NCBI GenBank assembly: GCA_910587105.1
Contig: CAJUMB010000012.1
Span: 3,528-67,527 of the forward strand
Reading direction: 5' to 3'
Origin: an uncultured Lachnospiraceae bacterium
GTDB lineage: Bacteria; Bacillota; Clostridia; Lachnospirales; Lachnospiraceae
DNA: 64,000 nucleotides
Positions 42,211-51,459 of the stretch are shown one piece after another; the first letter of the stretch is position 1, and each line of letters opens with the position of its first letter. The position numbers and the translations under genes were made by a program. The notes under the pieces were generated by a model, which searched no databases, was not told where the DNA came from, and saw only the letters and a program-made list of their open reading frames with translations.

Positions 42211-43002
42211 ATGTCCACAAATGCAAAGAAAGCAATCTTAGTCGTAAGCTTCGGAACCAGCTACGAAGAAACCAGAAAATTAACCATTGATGCCATTGAG
42301 TCATCCATCGCCCAGGCTTTTCCTGAGTACAGCATTTACCGGGCCTGGACCAGCAAAATGATTCTGGCGAAACTGGAAAAGAGAGACCATATACATATCA
42401 ATAACGTAAAAGAAGCCATGGAAGAGATGGCAGGAGACGGCATTACCCATGTGCTGATTCAGCCCACACATGTAATCAACGGTATTGAAAACGACTTGAT
42501 GAAAGAAGATGCGCTGGCATTCAAAGACCAATTCCAGGAAATTTCTTTTGGAGACCCTCTTTTAACTACTGAAAAAGACAACCGGCAGGTCATTGAAGCC
42601 CTGGGCCGGGAGTTTGGACACATTCCAACCGATGAGGCTGTGGTCCTGATGGGACACGGAACTTCCCACTATGCCAACACCACCTATGCCGCCCTGGACT
42701 ACACAATGAAAGACATGGGATACTCCAATTTCTTCCTGGGCACAGTGGAAGCTTACCCTTCTATGGAAACTCTGCTGAAAATGCTTCAGAAATTCCAGCC
42801 GGCGAAAGTACATCTGGTGCCTTTCATGATCGTAGCCGGGGACCATGCGCGAAACGATATGGCTGGTGATGACCCGGATTCCTGGTATTCCCAATTCTCC
42901 AGTGCCGGGTACCAGGTAGAATCTTGTTTAAAGGGCCTGGGGGAATACGAAGGCATCCGCGAAATATTTATCCGGCATGTAAAAGAGATCCCGGCATTGT
43001 AA
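42211..43002 (+). CDS. cbiK: Sirohydrochlorin cobaltochelatase CbiK
   Basis: 263-residue anaerobic cobalt chelatase that inserts Co2+ into sirohydrochlorin, committing it to cobalamin. It opens with KKAILVVSFGTSYEETRKLT; catalytic His residues are in VLMGHGTSHYANTTYAAL and PFMIVAGDHARNDMAGDD, and TVEAYPSMETLL is conserved. There is no signal peptide, so it is the cytoplasmic form. CGGAGGA lies eight bases before the ATG. It is separated from the other cbi genes by galT and galK and is divergent from hemA. Confidence 0.94.
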   Translation: MSTNAKKAILVVSFGTSYEETRKLTIDAIESSIAQAFPEYSIYRAWTSKMILAKLEKRDHIHINNVKEAMEEMAGDGITHVLIQPTHVINGIENDLMKEDALAFKDQFQEISFGDPLLTTEKDNRQVIEALGREFGHIPTDEAVVLMGHGTSHYANTTYAALDYTMKDMGYSNFFLGTVEAYPSMETLLKMLQKFQPAKVHLVPFMIVAGDHARNDMAGDDPDSWYSQFSSAGYQVESCLKGLGEYEGIREIFIRHVKEIPAL

Positions 43003-43082
43003 ATCATCTTCCGGCTTCTGGCAGAACGAATGCACAGGCAGACCTGTGTATCGTCCTGTCAGTATGTGGGAATTATCGGGCT

Positions 43083-44573
43083 TTACAAAGTGTTTAGGAA
43101 ACGGTGAAATGCCTGCCTGCCCTCCGGTGTATTTTTATACACCCCTGCATCTTCCAGTACTTTCACAAACACTTTCCCTATCTCTGCTTTCAAAATATCC
43201 ATCACATTTTCTTCATTGATCTTCGGATACCCTGGCAGGAATTCTTCCGCCCAATCCGCATGTTTCTCCAAAGTCTCATCTGCGCGTATATCCTTTTTGT
43301 TCAGAATGGCATCTGCCAGCCCCTCCATCTCCGTTTTCAGACGGGCCGGAAGAACCGCAAGCCCCATCACCTCAATCAAGCCGATATTTTCCTTCTTAAT
43401 ATGGTGCAGTTCCTTATGGGGATGATACACGCCCAGAGGATGTTCTTTCGTGGTGATATTGTTGCGCAGGGCCAGGTCCAGCTCATACACATCCCCGTTT
43501 TTCCGGGCAATGGGAGTAATGGTATTGTGCAGCTCATCCCCTGTCTTGGCCAGAACAAACGCTTCCTCATCGGTATAGGCCCGCCAGCACTGTAAAATAT
43601 AATCGCCCAGGTCTACCAGACGGCTGCTATCCTGGCTGCGCAGACGAATCACAGACAGCGGCCATTTGACAATCCCTGCCTCCACATCCTCAAAGCGGGG
43701 GATTTTCACATATTCCTCTATAGGCGCTTTCGCCATGGCAAACTGATAATTCCCCCCCTGGAAATGGTCGTGGCTTAAAATAGAGCCGCCCACAATGGGA
43801 AGGTCTGCATTGGAGCCGATAAAATAATGGGGCATCCATTTTACAAAATCAAACAATTTGCAAAATGCCGCACGGTTAATCTTCATAGGGGTATGCTCCC
43901 CGTTGAACACAATGCAATGCTCATTGTAATATACATAGGGAGAATACTGGAATCCCCACTGGTTCCCGTCAATGGTCAGAGGAATGATTCTGTGGTTTTC
44001 CCTGGCGGGATGGTTCAGATTCCCTGCGTACCCTTCATTTTCCCTGCACAGCAGGCATTTGGGATATCCACTTTGCTTTGCCAGCTTAGCCGCTGCAATG
44101 GCTTTGGGGTCTTTTTCCGGTTTGGAGAGATTGATGGTGATATCAATCTCTCCATAAGGACTCTCCACCACCCATTTCATATCTTTACAAATCCGGTATC
44201 TGCGGATATAATCCGTATCCTGGCTGAACTGATAGAAATAATCGGAAGCTTTCTTAGGGCTCTCCTGGTAAAGTTCCTGGAATCTGGCAATCACCTGGCT
44301 GGGTCTAGGCAGAAGGCAGTTTATCAGCCGTGCATCCAAAAGATCCCGTTCGACCACAGAGTCCCCGATGAGTTTGTGCTCACAGGCGTAATCCAGCAGT
44401 CCTTTCAGTGTCTCCTCAAGCGCGGCATGTTCATCAATGCTGTCCGGTTCCTCATACCCGTCCAGCCCCAGCGCATCCAACAGCAGATTGGTCGCGTAAA
44501 TCCTGTCCGTCTCCTCCATCAGTCCCTTTTGAATTCCATACTCTGTCAATTGTTTGATATACTTATAAGGCAT
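43083..44573 (-). CDS. galT: UDP-glucose--hexose-1-phosphate uridylyltransferase (Firmicutes type)
   Basis: 496-residue type 2 GalT of the Leloir pathway, exchanging UMP between UDP-glucose and galactose-1-phosphate. The nucleophile region is GGSILSHDHFQGGNYQF; HPARENHRIIPL and NPLGVYHPHKELHHIKKENI-like sequences fit the family. The ATG at 44573 has AGGAG nine bases upstream; one at 44582 would leave no spacing. It overlaps the end of galK, so the two are translationally coupled. galE and galM are not present. Confidence 0.95.
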   Translation of the reverse strand: MPYKYIKQLTEYGIQKGLMEETDRIYATNLLLDALGLDGYEEPDSIDEHAALEETLKGLLDYACEHKLIGDSVVERDLLDARLINCLLPRPSQVIARFQELYQESPKKASDYFYQFSQDTDYIRRYRICKDMKWVVESPYGEIDITINLSKPEKDPKAIAAAKLAKQSGYPKCLLCRENEGYAGNLNHPARENHRIIPLTIDGNQWGFQYSPYVYYNEHCIVFNGEHTPMKINRAAFCKLFDFVKWMPHYFIGSNADLPIVGGSILSHDHFQGGNYQFAMAKAPIEEYVKIPRFEDVEAGIVKWPLSVIRLRSQDSSRLVDLGDYILQCWRAYTDEEAFVLAKTGDELHNTITPIARKNGDVYELDLALRNNITTKEHPLGVYHPHKELHHIKKENIGLIEVMGLAVLPARLKTEMEGLADAILNKKDIRADETLEKHADWAEEFLPGYPKINEENVMDILKAEIGKVFVKVLEDAGVYKNTPEGRQAFHRFLNTL

Positions 44574-45732
44574 GTGCTCCATCTCCTATATCCACTACAT
44601 AAAATTCTGCTTTGTGCCCTACCTGTTTCTCATAGGCTTCCCCCACCTGCTCCTGAAACTGTCCCACTGCGTCATTTTCTACAATGCTCACCGTACAGCC
44701 GCCGAAACCGCCTCCTGTGATTCTGGACCCCAGCACACCGGGTATCTTCCATGCAAGCTCTGTCAGCAGGTCAATCTCTTCACAGGAAACCTGATAGTCA
44801 TCCCGCAGAGATACATGGGATGCATTCATCAGACGCCCAAATTCCTCCACATTCCCGGATTTAAGCTCCTGGACTGCATTAATGGCACGCTGATTTTCAT
44901 AAACTGCATGTTTTGCCCTCTGTCTGCACACCGGGTCCCCAATGGCAGATGCATACTGCTCAAATTCCTCTTTACTCAAATCACCCAGCGTTTTCACATC
45001 ACATACTTTCTGCAGGTCCTTAAGCGCTGTCTCACACTGGCTCCTGCGCTCATTATAAGCGGAGTCCACCAGACTGTGCTTTACCTTACTGTTGGTAATC
45101 ACAATTTTCGCGTGGTCCAGCTTCACAGGAGCATACTCATACTGAAGACTGGCCGTATCCAGGAAAATGGCATGGTCTTTTTTCCCCATGGCGCTGGCAA
45201 ACTGATCCATAATTCCACAGTTCATCCCATTATAATTGTTCTCTGAATACTGGCCGATCTGGGCAATCTCCACCATAGAAAGCTGGTCAAACCCATAAAG
45301 CTCTTTTAACATCAGTCCGGTGAGCACTTCCAGAGAAGCAGAGGAAGACAGACCGGAACCGGAAGGAATGTTTCCGAAAATCAGGAAATCAAATCCACAG
45401 GGAATGTGATATCCCCTCTTTTCAAAGGTCCACACAACTCCTTTTGGGTAATCACTCCAGTCCCCTTTTTTGCCGGAAGCCAGCTCTGATAAATCAGATT
45501 CGATCACCCCGTTTTTTTCAAAATTCATAGAATAAAAACGAAGTCTCTGGTCTTCTCTCTTTCGAACTGCCCCAAATGTGCCAATGGTCAGGGCACAGGG
45601 AAATACATGCCCGCCATTGTAATCCGTATGTTCTCCAATGAGATTCACCCGGCCCGGAGCAAAAAAACATCTGGCTTCCCCGGCGCCGCCATAAATTTCC
45701 TCAAATTTCTGCAGCAATTGTTCCTTTGTCAT
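44563..45732 (-). CDS. galK: Galactokinase
   Basis: 389-residue GHMP kinase that makes galactose-1-phosphate. Motifs: FFAPGRVNLIGEHTDYNGGH (sugar-binding signature), SGSGLSSSASLEVLTGLML (ATP loop), GMNCGIMDQFASAMG and GSRITGGGFGGCTVSIV. AAGGAGG lies nine bases before the ATG at 45732. It leads galKT; no sugar transporter is adjacent. The 139 bases upstream hold no recognisable operator. Confidence 0.96.
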   Translation of the reverse strand: MTKEQLLQKFEEIYGGAGEARCFFAPGRVNLIGEHTDYNGGHVFPCALTIGTFGAVRKREDQRLRFYSMNFEKNGVIESDLSELASGKKGDWSDYPKGVVWTFEKRGYHIPCGFDFLIFGNIPSGSGLSSSASLEVLTGLMLKELYGFDQLSMVEIAQIGQYSENNYNGMNCGIMDQFASAMGKKDHAIFLDTASLQYEYAPVKLDHAKIVITNSKVKHSLVDSAYNERRSQCETALKDLQKVCDVKTLGDLSKEEFEQYASAIGDPVCRQRAKHAVYENQRAINAVQELKSGNVEEFGRLMNASHVSLRDDYQVSCEEIDLLTELAWKIPGVLGSRITGGGFGGCTVSIVENDAVGQFQEQVGEAYEKQVGHKAEFYVVDIGDGAHAL

Positions 45733-45871
45733 CAACCGTTTCCTCCTTGGACAGACTATAACCGCCTGTAACTATTCAGCAGATTGTAACGATACTGAAC
45801 AGCTGCGGCCGCATAAATATTACCATATACAGTGTACACGATCCCTGATTTTATGCATACACCTTTTTTAA

Positions 45872-46501
45872 TTATTTCATATACAAAAACGCATTGCAGA
45901 TGCAGGCGGCAATATTGCTCCCGCCTTTTCTTCCTCTGGCTATGATGTACGGTACCTGGGTAAGTTCCATGATCAGTTCTTTGGAAGCCACCACATTCAC
46001 AAATCCCACAGGCACCCCGATAATCAGACTGGGAGAAAGTTTTCCCTCCTGGATTAGTTCATACAGGCGCACCAGTGCCGTAGGCGCGTTGCCAATGGCA
46101 AATATCAGATCTTTCCCCAGGGAAGCCGCCTTTTCCATACTGGCCGCTGCTCTGGTACATCCTTTTTCTTTTGCCGCCTGTGCCACATCCTCATCGGATA
46201 TGAAGCAGTGTACCTGGCCGCCGTAAGTCTCCAGGATTTTCTTATTAATCCCCGCCTTTGCCATCTGGGTATCCGTCACAATGTCCGCTCCCTCTCTTAT
46301 GGCCTCCAGCGCCTTCTCCACCACATTTTCTGAAAAGCAGAGATTCCTGGCATAATCAAAATCTGCGCTGGTGTGGATACAGCGTTTCACAATGGGTTCT
46401 GTTCCAGGCACTAAAGGGCAGTCACCCAGTTCCTGGGTGATAATCTCAAAACTGCGGGCTTCAATCTCCCTGGGTTGTACTTGTTCCAGCTCTATTTTCA
46501 T
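45872..46501 (-). CDS. cbiC: Cobalt-precorrin-8 methylmutase CbiC
   Basis: 209-residue enzyme that moves the C11 methyl to C12, giving cobyrinate. The catalytic His is in VKRCIHTSADFDYARNL; GADIVTDTQMAKAGINK, AIGNAPTALVRLYELI and ARGRKGGSNIAACICNAF are conserved. Two bases separate it from cbiP, whose last codons carry its GGAGGGG ribosome site. It is the last gene of the cobalamin operon. Confidence 0.95.
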   Translation of the reverse strand: MKIELEQVQPREIEARSFEIITQELGDCPLVPGTEPIVKRCIHTSADFDYARNLCFSENVVEKALEAIREGADIVTDTQMAKAGINKKILETYGGQVHCFISDEDVAQAAKEKGCTRAAASMEKAASLGKDLIFAIGNAPTALVRLYELIQEGKLSPSLIIGVPVGFVNVVASKELIMELTQVPYIIARGRKGGSNIAACICNAFLYMK

Positions 46502-46503
46502 AA

Positions 46504-48015
46504 TTACTCAATCCCCTCCTCCAGAATTTGATAGATTTTCTTCATATCCAAATGCTTCCGCAGTCCCTCCGCCAGCGCATCGTACTGGCTCTCCTTAAAG
46601 GCTGCAAAATCCACTGCCTGAATCTCAGACACGTCCAGACCTTTTGCCTTTCCGATGGCAGATACCATGGCTTTTGCCGCTTCTTCCCGGTCGAAAATCC
46701 CATGTACATAAGTTCCATACACATTGCCGGCACAGGCTCCATCCTCTTTTTGTGTCCCTGTCACCTGGTCTGTCACCTGGTTCATGCCGTGGGTATCTCC
46801 GGAAAAGACAGGCTCTCCCATATGAATTTCATACCCAGTAAAAGGAACTCCCTCAAGGGACTCCAGAATCCCCCCCACATGGGTGAAAACTCCCTCCACC
46901 TGGGTGCGGGTCTTCTTTTTGGAAAACACAGTGTCCATCTGCAAAAGCCCCATACCCCGCATACTGCCTCCGGCCTCCACGCCTTCCGGGTCAGACAGAC
47001 TGCTGCCCAGCATCTGATATCCCCCGCAGATGCCCATCACAATCCGCCCTTTTTCCGCCAGCTTCAAAATTGCCGCTTCCAGACCGTTCTGGCGCAGCCA
47101 CTGGAGATCTTCCATGGTATTCTTTGTACCGGGAAGTATGACCATATCCGGATTTTGCAGCTCCTGCACACGTTTCACATAGCGAAGAGATACGCCGGGA
47201 ATGCTCTCCAAAGGATTAAAATCTGTAAAGTTGGAAATTCTGGGAAGCCGAATCACCGCAATATCAATCACATCCACCTGCCGGTTTCCCTCAAAACGTT
47301 CTGTGAGGCTGTCTTCATCTTCCACCTGAATCTGCAGATAAGGCGCCACGCCCACCACAGGAATGCCTGCTTTCTCCTCCAGCATAGCCAGCCCTGGGTC
47401 CAAAATGGTCTTATCCCCCCGGAATTTATTGACAATCAATCCTTTCACCATCTGCCGCTCATCTTCCTCCAGCAGCATCACGGTTCCCACCAGCTGGGCA
47501 AACACACCGCCCCTGTCAATATCTCCCACCAGAAGCACCGGGGCTTTTGCCATCTTGGCCATCCCCATGTTCACCAGGTCCTCCTGCTTCAGATTAATCT
47601 CCGCAGGGCTTCCCGCCCCCTCAATGACAATAATGTCATATTCCGAAGCCAGTTTATCATACGCCTGCTTCACTTTGGGAACCAGCTGGCTTTTGTAGGC
47701 AAAATAATCCCGTGCGCTCATGGTCCCGATCACTTCCCCGTTGACAATCACCTGGGACCCCATGTCATTGGAGGGTTTCAGCAAAATGGGATTCATCAGC
47801 ACTGACGGCGTGATGCCCGCAGCCTCTGCCTGCATCACCTGGGCCCGCCCCATCTCCAGACCTTCTGGGGTAATGAAAGAATTCAGAGCCATATTCTGGG
47901 ATTTAAAAGGGGCCGTCCGATAGCCGTCCTGTCGGAAAATCCGGCACAATCCTGCAGTCAGCAGACTTTTTCCCGCATTGGACATGGTCCCCTGGATCAT
48001 GATTGCTTTTGCCAT
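46504..48015 (-). CDS. cbiP: Cobyric acid synthase CbiP
   Basis: 503-residue glutamine-dependent amidotransferase that amidates side chains b, d, e and g of adenosylcobyrinate a,c-diamide. The ATP-binding N terminus is AIMIQGTMSNAGKSLLTAGLCRIF, with VIEGAGSPAEINL. The C-terminal glutaminase domain has Cys in MGICGGYQMLG and His in GTYVHGIFD. It overlaps the end of cobD by 19 bases and has GAGGGAG before its ATG. Confidence 0.96.
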   Translation of the reverse strand: MAKAIMIQGTMSNAGKSLLTAGLCRIFRQDGYRTAPFKSQNMALNSFITPEGLEMGRAQVMQAEAAGITPSVLMNPILLKPSNDMGSQVIVNGEVIGTMSARDYFAYKSQLVPKVKQAYDKLASEYDIIVIEGAGSPAEINLKQEDLVNMGMAKMAKAPVLLVGDIDRGGVFAQLVGTVMLLEEDERQMVKGLIVNKFRGDKTILDPGLAMLEEKAGIPVVGVAPYLQIQVEDEDSLTERFEGNRQVDVIDIAVIRLPRISNFTDFNPLESIPGVSLRYVKRVQELQNPDMVILPGTKNTMEDLQWLRQNGLEAAILKLAEKGRIVMGICGGYQMLGSSLSDPEGVEAGGSMRGMGLLQMDTVFSKKKTRTQVEGVFTHVGGILESLEGVPFTGYEIHMGEPVFSGDTHGMNQVTDQVTGTQKEDGACAGNVYGTYVHGIFDREEAAKAMVSAIGKAKGLDVSEIQAVDFAAFKESQYDALAEGLRKHLDMKKIYQILEEGIE

Positions 48016-49073
48016 ATATTTTCTCCCTCTTTTATGTTTTTTAAAACCTGCACCAGTTTTTCGTTTTCCTCATGGGTACGCACAGCCACCCGGTAATATC
48101 CCTGGCCCAGCCCCGGATAATTACTGCAGTCCCGAATCAAAATCCCCTGGTTTCTGCACGTTTCCCATAAAGGAATCTGGCTGTAAAAAAACAGATAATT
48201 CGCCCTGGAATCATACAATTGATATCCCAGGCTCTCCATCTCCTGCCTGAGATATTCCCGCTCTTCCCACACCAGCCGCCGTCCCTGTTCCACATAGTCC
48301 TCCTCCTTCAGCGCCGCTGTCCCGGCCGCCTGGGCTATGGTGGATACATTCCAGGGCTGGGTAACCTGTTCCATCCGTTCCAGAAGCTTTTGATCTGCAG
48401 ACAGACCATACCCCAGACGGATGCCAGCCATGGCATAGCGCTTGGTAAATGCCTTTAATAAGAAAAGGGAAGGATGACCCTCCAGATACTCCTTCATGGT
48501 GTATGCTCCCCTGTCCTCAATAAAATCATTGAAACATTCATCCAGAACCAGCAGACTGCCTGTTTCCTCACAGACTGCCAGAATCTCAGCCAGCAAATCC
48601 CGGGGCGTGAGAACTCCTGTGGGATTATTGGGATTACACAGAAAAACCACCTGGGGCTGTTCCCGTCTGACTGCATCCACAAAGCCTGCATCCACCTGAA
48701 AGTCATTTTCCTCTTTCAGATAGAAGTAAGACACCTGGCATCCCACACTGTTTAACGCCTGCTGGTATTCTGCAAAAGTCGGAGCCGGAACCAACGCTTT
48801 TTTTGGATTTACGGCAAGGCAGAGAGAAAAAATCACTTCCGCAGCCCCATTTCCAAAATACAGCATATGCTGGCTGACTCCCTCATACTCAGCCAGCGCT
48901 TCCCTCAGCTCCTGACAGCGTACATCCGGATAAGCAGCCATCCGTGCCGCACTTTCTGCTGCTGCCCGTACCACACCTTTGGGCGGTCCCAGGGGATTAC
49001 AATTAGAAGAAAAATCTATACAGTCCTTATACCGATACACGTCTCCGCCGTGCAAATGCTTCATACTACTCAT
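47997..49073 (-). CDS. cobD: Threonine-phosphate decarboxylase CobD-like
   Basis: 358-residue class I PLP enzyme expected to make aminopropanol phosphate, the linker of the nucleotide loop. It opens with MKHLHGGDVYRYKDCIDFSSNCNPLG, typical of CobD, and shows CNPNNPTGVL, LVLDECFNDF and the PLP Lys in FLLKAFTKRYAMAGIRLGYG. The ATG at 49073 overlaps the cbiB stop as ATGA, matching other junctions here; a longer frame to 49112 would intrude into cbiB. A histidinol-phosphate aminotransferase is the main alternative, unlikely in this context. Confidence 0.9.
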   Translation of the reverse strand: MSSMKHLHGGDVYRYKDCIDFSSNCNPLGPPKGVVRAAAESAARMAAYPDVRCQELREALAEYEGVSQHMLYFGNGAAEVIFSLCLAVNPKKALVPAPTFAEYQQALNSVGCQVSYFYLKEENDFQVDAGFVDAVRREQPQVVFLCNPNNPTGVLTPRDLLAEILAVCEETGSLLVLDECFNDFIEDRGAYTMKEYLEGHPSLFLLKAFTKRYAMAGIRLGYGLSADQKLLERMEQVTQPWNVSTIAQAAGTAALKEEDYVEQGRRLVWEEREYLRQEMESLGYQLYDSRANYLFFYSQIPLWETCRNQGILIRDCSNYPGLGQGYYRVAVRTHEENEKLVQVLKNIKEGENIWQKQS

Positions 49074-50053
49074 AGCCTTCCAGAAACTCCCATCCTGATT
49101 AGTGTAAAACATACCATCCCGAGAAATGCGGTTACATACATGAGCCGGTTCATCCTGGGAATATCCTCCGGCTGGATTTCCCGGTCCCTGTCGCCGATGG
49201 AAGGCTTCTCATACAGTTTCCCAAAATACCAGGCATCCCCCGCCAGCTGTACATGCAGCGCCCCGGCTGCCACAGACTCTGTCTGGGCAGAATTGGGACT
49301 GGCATGACACAGACGGTCCCTGCAGAAAATCTTCCACCCATGCTTTCCATCCAGCCCGGACAGAAAACTTGCCGGTATCATCAGCAGGGCTGTCAGCCTT
49401 GCCGGAATGAAATTAGCCGCGTCATCCAGCCTGGCCGCGCATTTCCCAAAATAATAATACCTGTCATTCTTATATCCCACCATGGAATCCATGGTATTCA
49501 CCGCTTTATAGAGAAACATTCCCGGCACCCCCAGCAGTGCCATGTAGAACATAGGCGCCGTCACCCCGTCAGAAGTATTTTCCGCAATAGTCTCCACTGC
49601 CGCCTTTGTGACCCCTTCTTGTGTCAGCTGGGCGGTATCTCTGCCCACAATCATAGAAACTGCATAGCGGGCCCTTTCCAGATTTTGCTTCACCAGCTCC
49701 TGGTAAACTTTCATGCTCTCTTTTTTCAGCGTACAGGCTGCCAGCAGCTGCCAGCACCAGAATGTCTCCAATAGAAAAGCCGCCAGGGGCCAGCAGCCTC
49801 TCAACACATACAGGATTCCCCAGGGAATCCCCCAGGCACACACTGCAGTCAAAAACACCAGAACCGCCCCGGCAGCCGTCTCCCTGCCAGGATGACTGCC
49901 TGGCTGTTCACATCCGAATACCCTGCGGAGTAATTTTTCCAAAAAAGAAATTCCGTTTCCCACCAGACAGATGGGATGATACAGCCATCTGGGATCGCCC
50001 AGCAGCAAATCCAGCAGAAACCCCAAAGGAAGAACAAAATTATGTAAATTCAT
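49070..50053 (-). CDS. cbiB: Adenosylcobinamide-phosphate synthase CbiB
   Basis: 327-residue integral membrane protein that joins the aminopropanol linker to cobyric acid. LLDLLLGDPRWLYHPICLVG, ISMIVGRDTAQLTQEGVTKAA, VETIAENTSDGVTAPMFY and VNTMDSMVGYKNDRYYYFG are conserved. The ATG at 50053 overlaps the cbiA stop (ATGA). An extension to 50101 exists but would lie inside cbiA. Confidence 0.94.
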   Translation of the reverse strand: MNLHNFVLPLGFLLDLLLGDPRWLYHPICLVGNGISFLEKLLRRVFGCEQPGSHPGRETAAGAVLVFLTAVCAWGIPWGILYVLRGCWPLAAFLLETFWCWQLLAACTLKKESMKVYQELVKQNLERARYAVSMIVGRDTAQLTQEGVTKAAVETIAENTSDGVTAPMFYMALLGVPGMFLYKAVNTMDSMVGYKNDRYYYFGKCAARLDDAANFIPARLTALLMIPASFLSGLDGKHGWKIFCRDRLCHASPNSAQTESVAAGALHVQLAGDAWYFGKLYEKPSIGDRDREIQPEDIPRMNRLMYVTAFLGMVCFTLIRMGVSGRL

Positions 50054-51459
50054 AGACGCTGCCGCCTGCCCTTTCTGCCGGAATCGGAATACTCCCTGCA
50101 TTTTTCCAAAAACGCCTTTGCAACCTTAGGATTTCCATAATAATGAAAATGAGGAAATCCTGCAAACAGTTGATTCATACTGTGCATACATTCCCAGGAG
50201 CGGGTGCTGCAGGGTTTTTTCGCCAGGTAATCCTTACCACAGCTGGGTGAATCGAAATAGTGGAACTCGTGGGCGGGAATCTCCCCCACATCCTGGCCAA
50301 AGACCCCCTCGATTCCCTGGGAAAGTTTCACATAGCCAAACCGGTGGTTCAGCTTTGGCGTCCGGTAGGCTCCTCCAGGTATAATCCCTGCCATTTTATA
50401 GGCATTGCCCTCCATATCCTCCATGGTCTCATGGAGATACATGAATCCGCCGCACTCTGCCACGCAGGGCATCCCTTCTGTGACTCTCTTATAAATGCTC
50501 TTTCTCATGGACTTATTCTTGTACAGTGCCCGGGCATACAGCTCCGGATATCCCCCGTACAGCAAAAGACCCCTGGCCTCTTTGGGAACTTCCTTATCTC
50601 TCAGAGGGGAAAACCAGACAATCTCAGCCCCCATATTTTTAAGCAGGCGGAAATTATCCTCATAGAAAAAGCAAAACGCCTCATCTCTTGCCGCCGCAAT
50701 GGTCAGCGGCTCCTGAAGATGCCAGGAAAAACAGGGATTTTCCAGCTCCAGGTCTGTCTTCTCAAGCTCCGGCGCCTCCTTTGCCAGCTCCAGGAGACCG
50801 TCCAGGTCCATGGTTTTTTCCAGTATATTCGCCAGACGTTTCAGGCGCTGCCTGAGATCAGGAATTTCCTCCGGCTTTACCAGCCCCAGATGACGGCTGT
50901 CGATGACACAGTCTGCCACCTTCGGCACATAGCCCAGCACTTTTATATTCAGATTTTCTTCCAGGAGATTTTTCATACGTTCGTACATCATGGGGGAAAG
51001 CTGATTCAAAATCACCCCCCTTATCTGATTGTCTCCCCTAAATTCCAGAAAACCTTTCACATAAGCCGCCATGGACAGACTCATGCCTCTGCAGTCCAGC
51101 ACAAGCACCGCCGGTGTACGGGTCACACTGGACAGTTCATAGGCGCTGGCATGAACCGTAATACCGCCCACGCCGTCATAAAAGCCCATCACGCCTTCCA
51201 TCACTGCAATATCCGCATCCCTGGAATTCTCTGCCAGCAGATAACGGGTAACTGCTTCACCTGTAAAGAATGTATCCAGGTTCCGGGATTTTGTCCCCAG
51301 CACCTGGCTGTGGAACATAGGGTCTATATAATCCGGACCGCATTTAAAAGAAGCGGCTTTCAGCCCCCTCTCCTGCAGTGCCTGGAGGATTCCGCAGGTA
51401 ATCAGCGTCTTCCCGCTGCCGCTGGCCCCGGCCCCAATTAATATACGGGGAATGTTCAT
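50050..51459 (-). CDS. cbiA: Cobyrinate a,c-diamide synthase CbiA
   Basis: 469-residue amidotransferase that amidates the a and c side chains of (cobalt-)cobyrinate. P-loop ILIGAGASGSGKTLITCGIL, VMEGVMGFYDG, glutaminase Cys in AECGGFMYLHETM and a final HEFHYFD. GGAGGAAAGG lies before the ATG at 51459, which overlaps the preceding stop as ATGA. Together with cbiP it gives all ring amidations. Confidence 0.95.
   Translation of the reverse strand: MNIPRILIGAGASGSGKTLITCGILQALQERGLKAASFKCGPDYIDPMFHSQVLGTKSRNLDTFFTGEAVTRYLLAENSRDADIAVMEGVMGFYDGVGGITVHASAYELSSVTRTPAVLVLDCRGMSLSMAAYVKGFLEFRGDNQIRGVILNQLSPMMYERMKNLLEENLNIKVLGYVPKVADCVIDSRHLGLVKPEEIPDLRQRLKRLANILEKTMDLDGLLELAKEAPELEKTDLELENPCFSWHLQEPLTIAAARDEAFCFFYEDNFRLLKNMGAEIVWFSPLRDKEVPKEARGLLLYGGYPELYARALYKNKSMRKSIYKRVTEGMPCVAECGGFMYLHETMEDMEGNAYKMAGIIPGGAYRTPKLNHRFGYVKLSQGIEGVFGQDVGEIPAHEFHYFDSPSCGKDYLAKKPCSTRSWECMHSMNQLFAGFPHFHYYGNPKVAKAFLEKCREYSDSGRKGRRQRL

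Noticed and set aside
43033..43048. CACAGG-CAGA-CCTGTG hairpin between cbiK and galT
   Set aside because: Short stem with no T run on either strand; too weak to call a terminator.
46528..47805. 425-codon frame antisense to cbiP
   Set aside because: His/Leu-rich product typical of reading the opposite strand of a GC-skewed gene; cbiP motifs are unambiguous.
50260..51441. 393-codon frame antisense to cbiA
   Set aside because: Same reason; cbiA carries all catalytic motifs.
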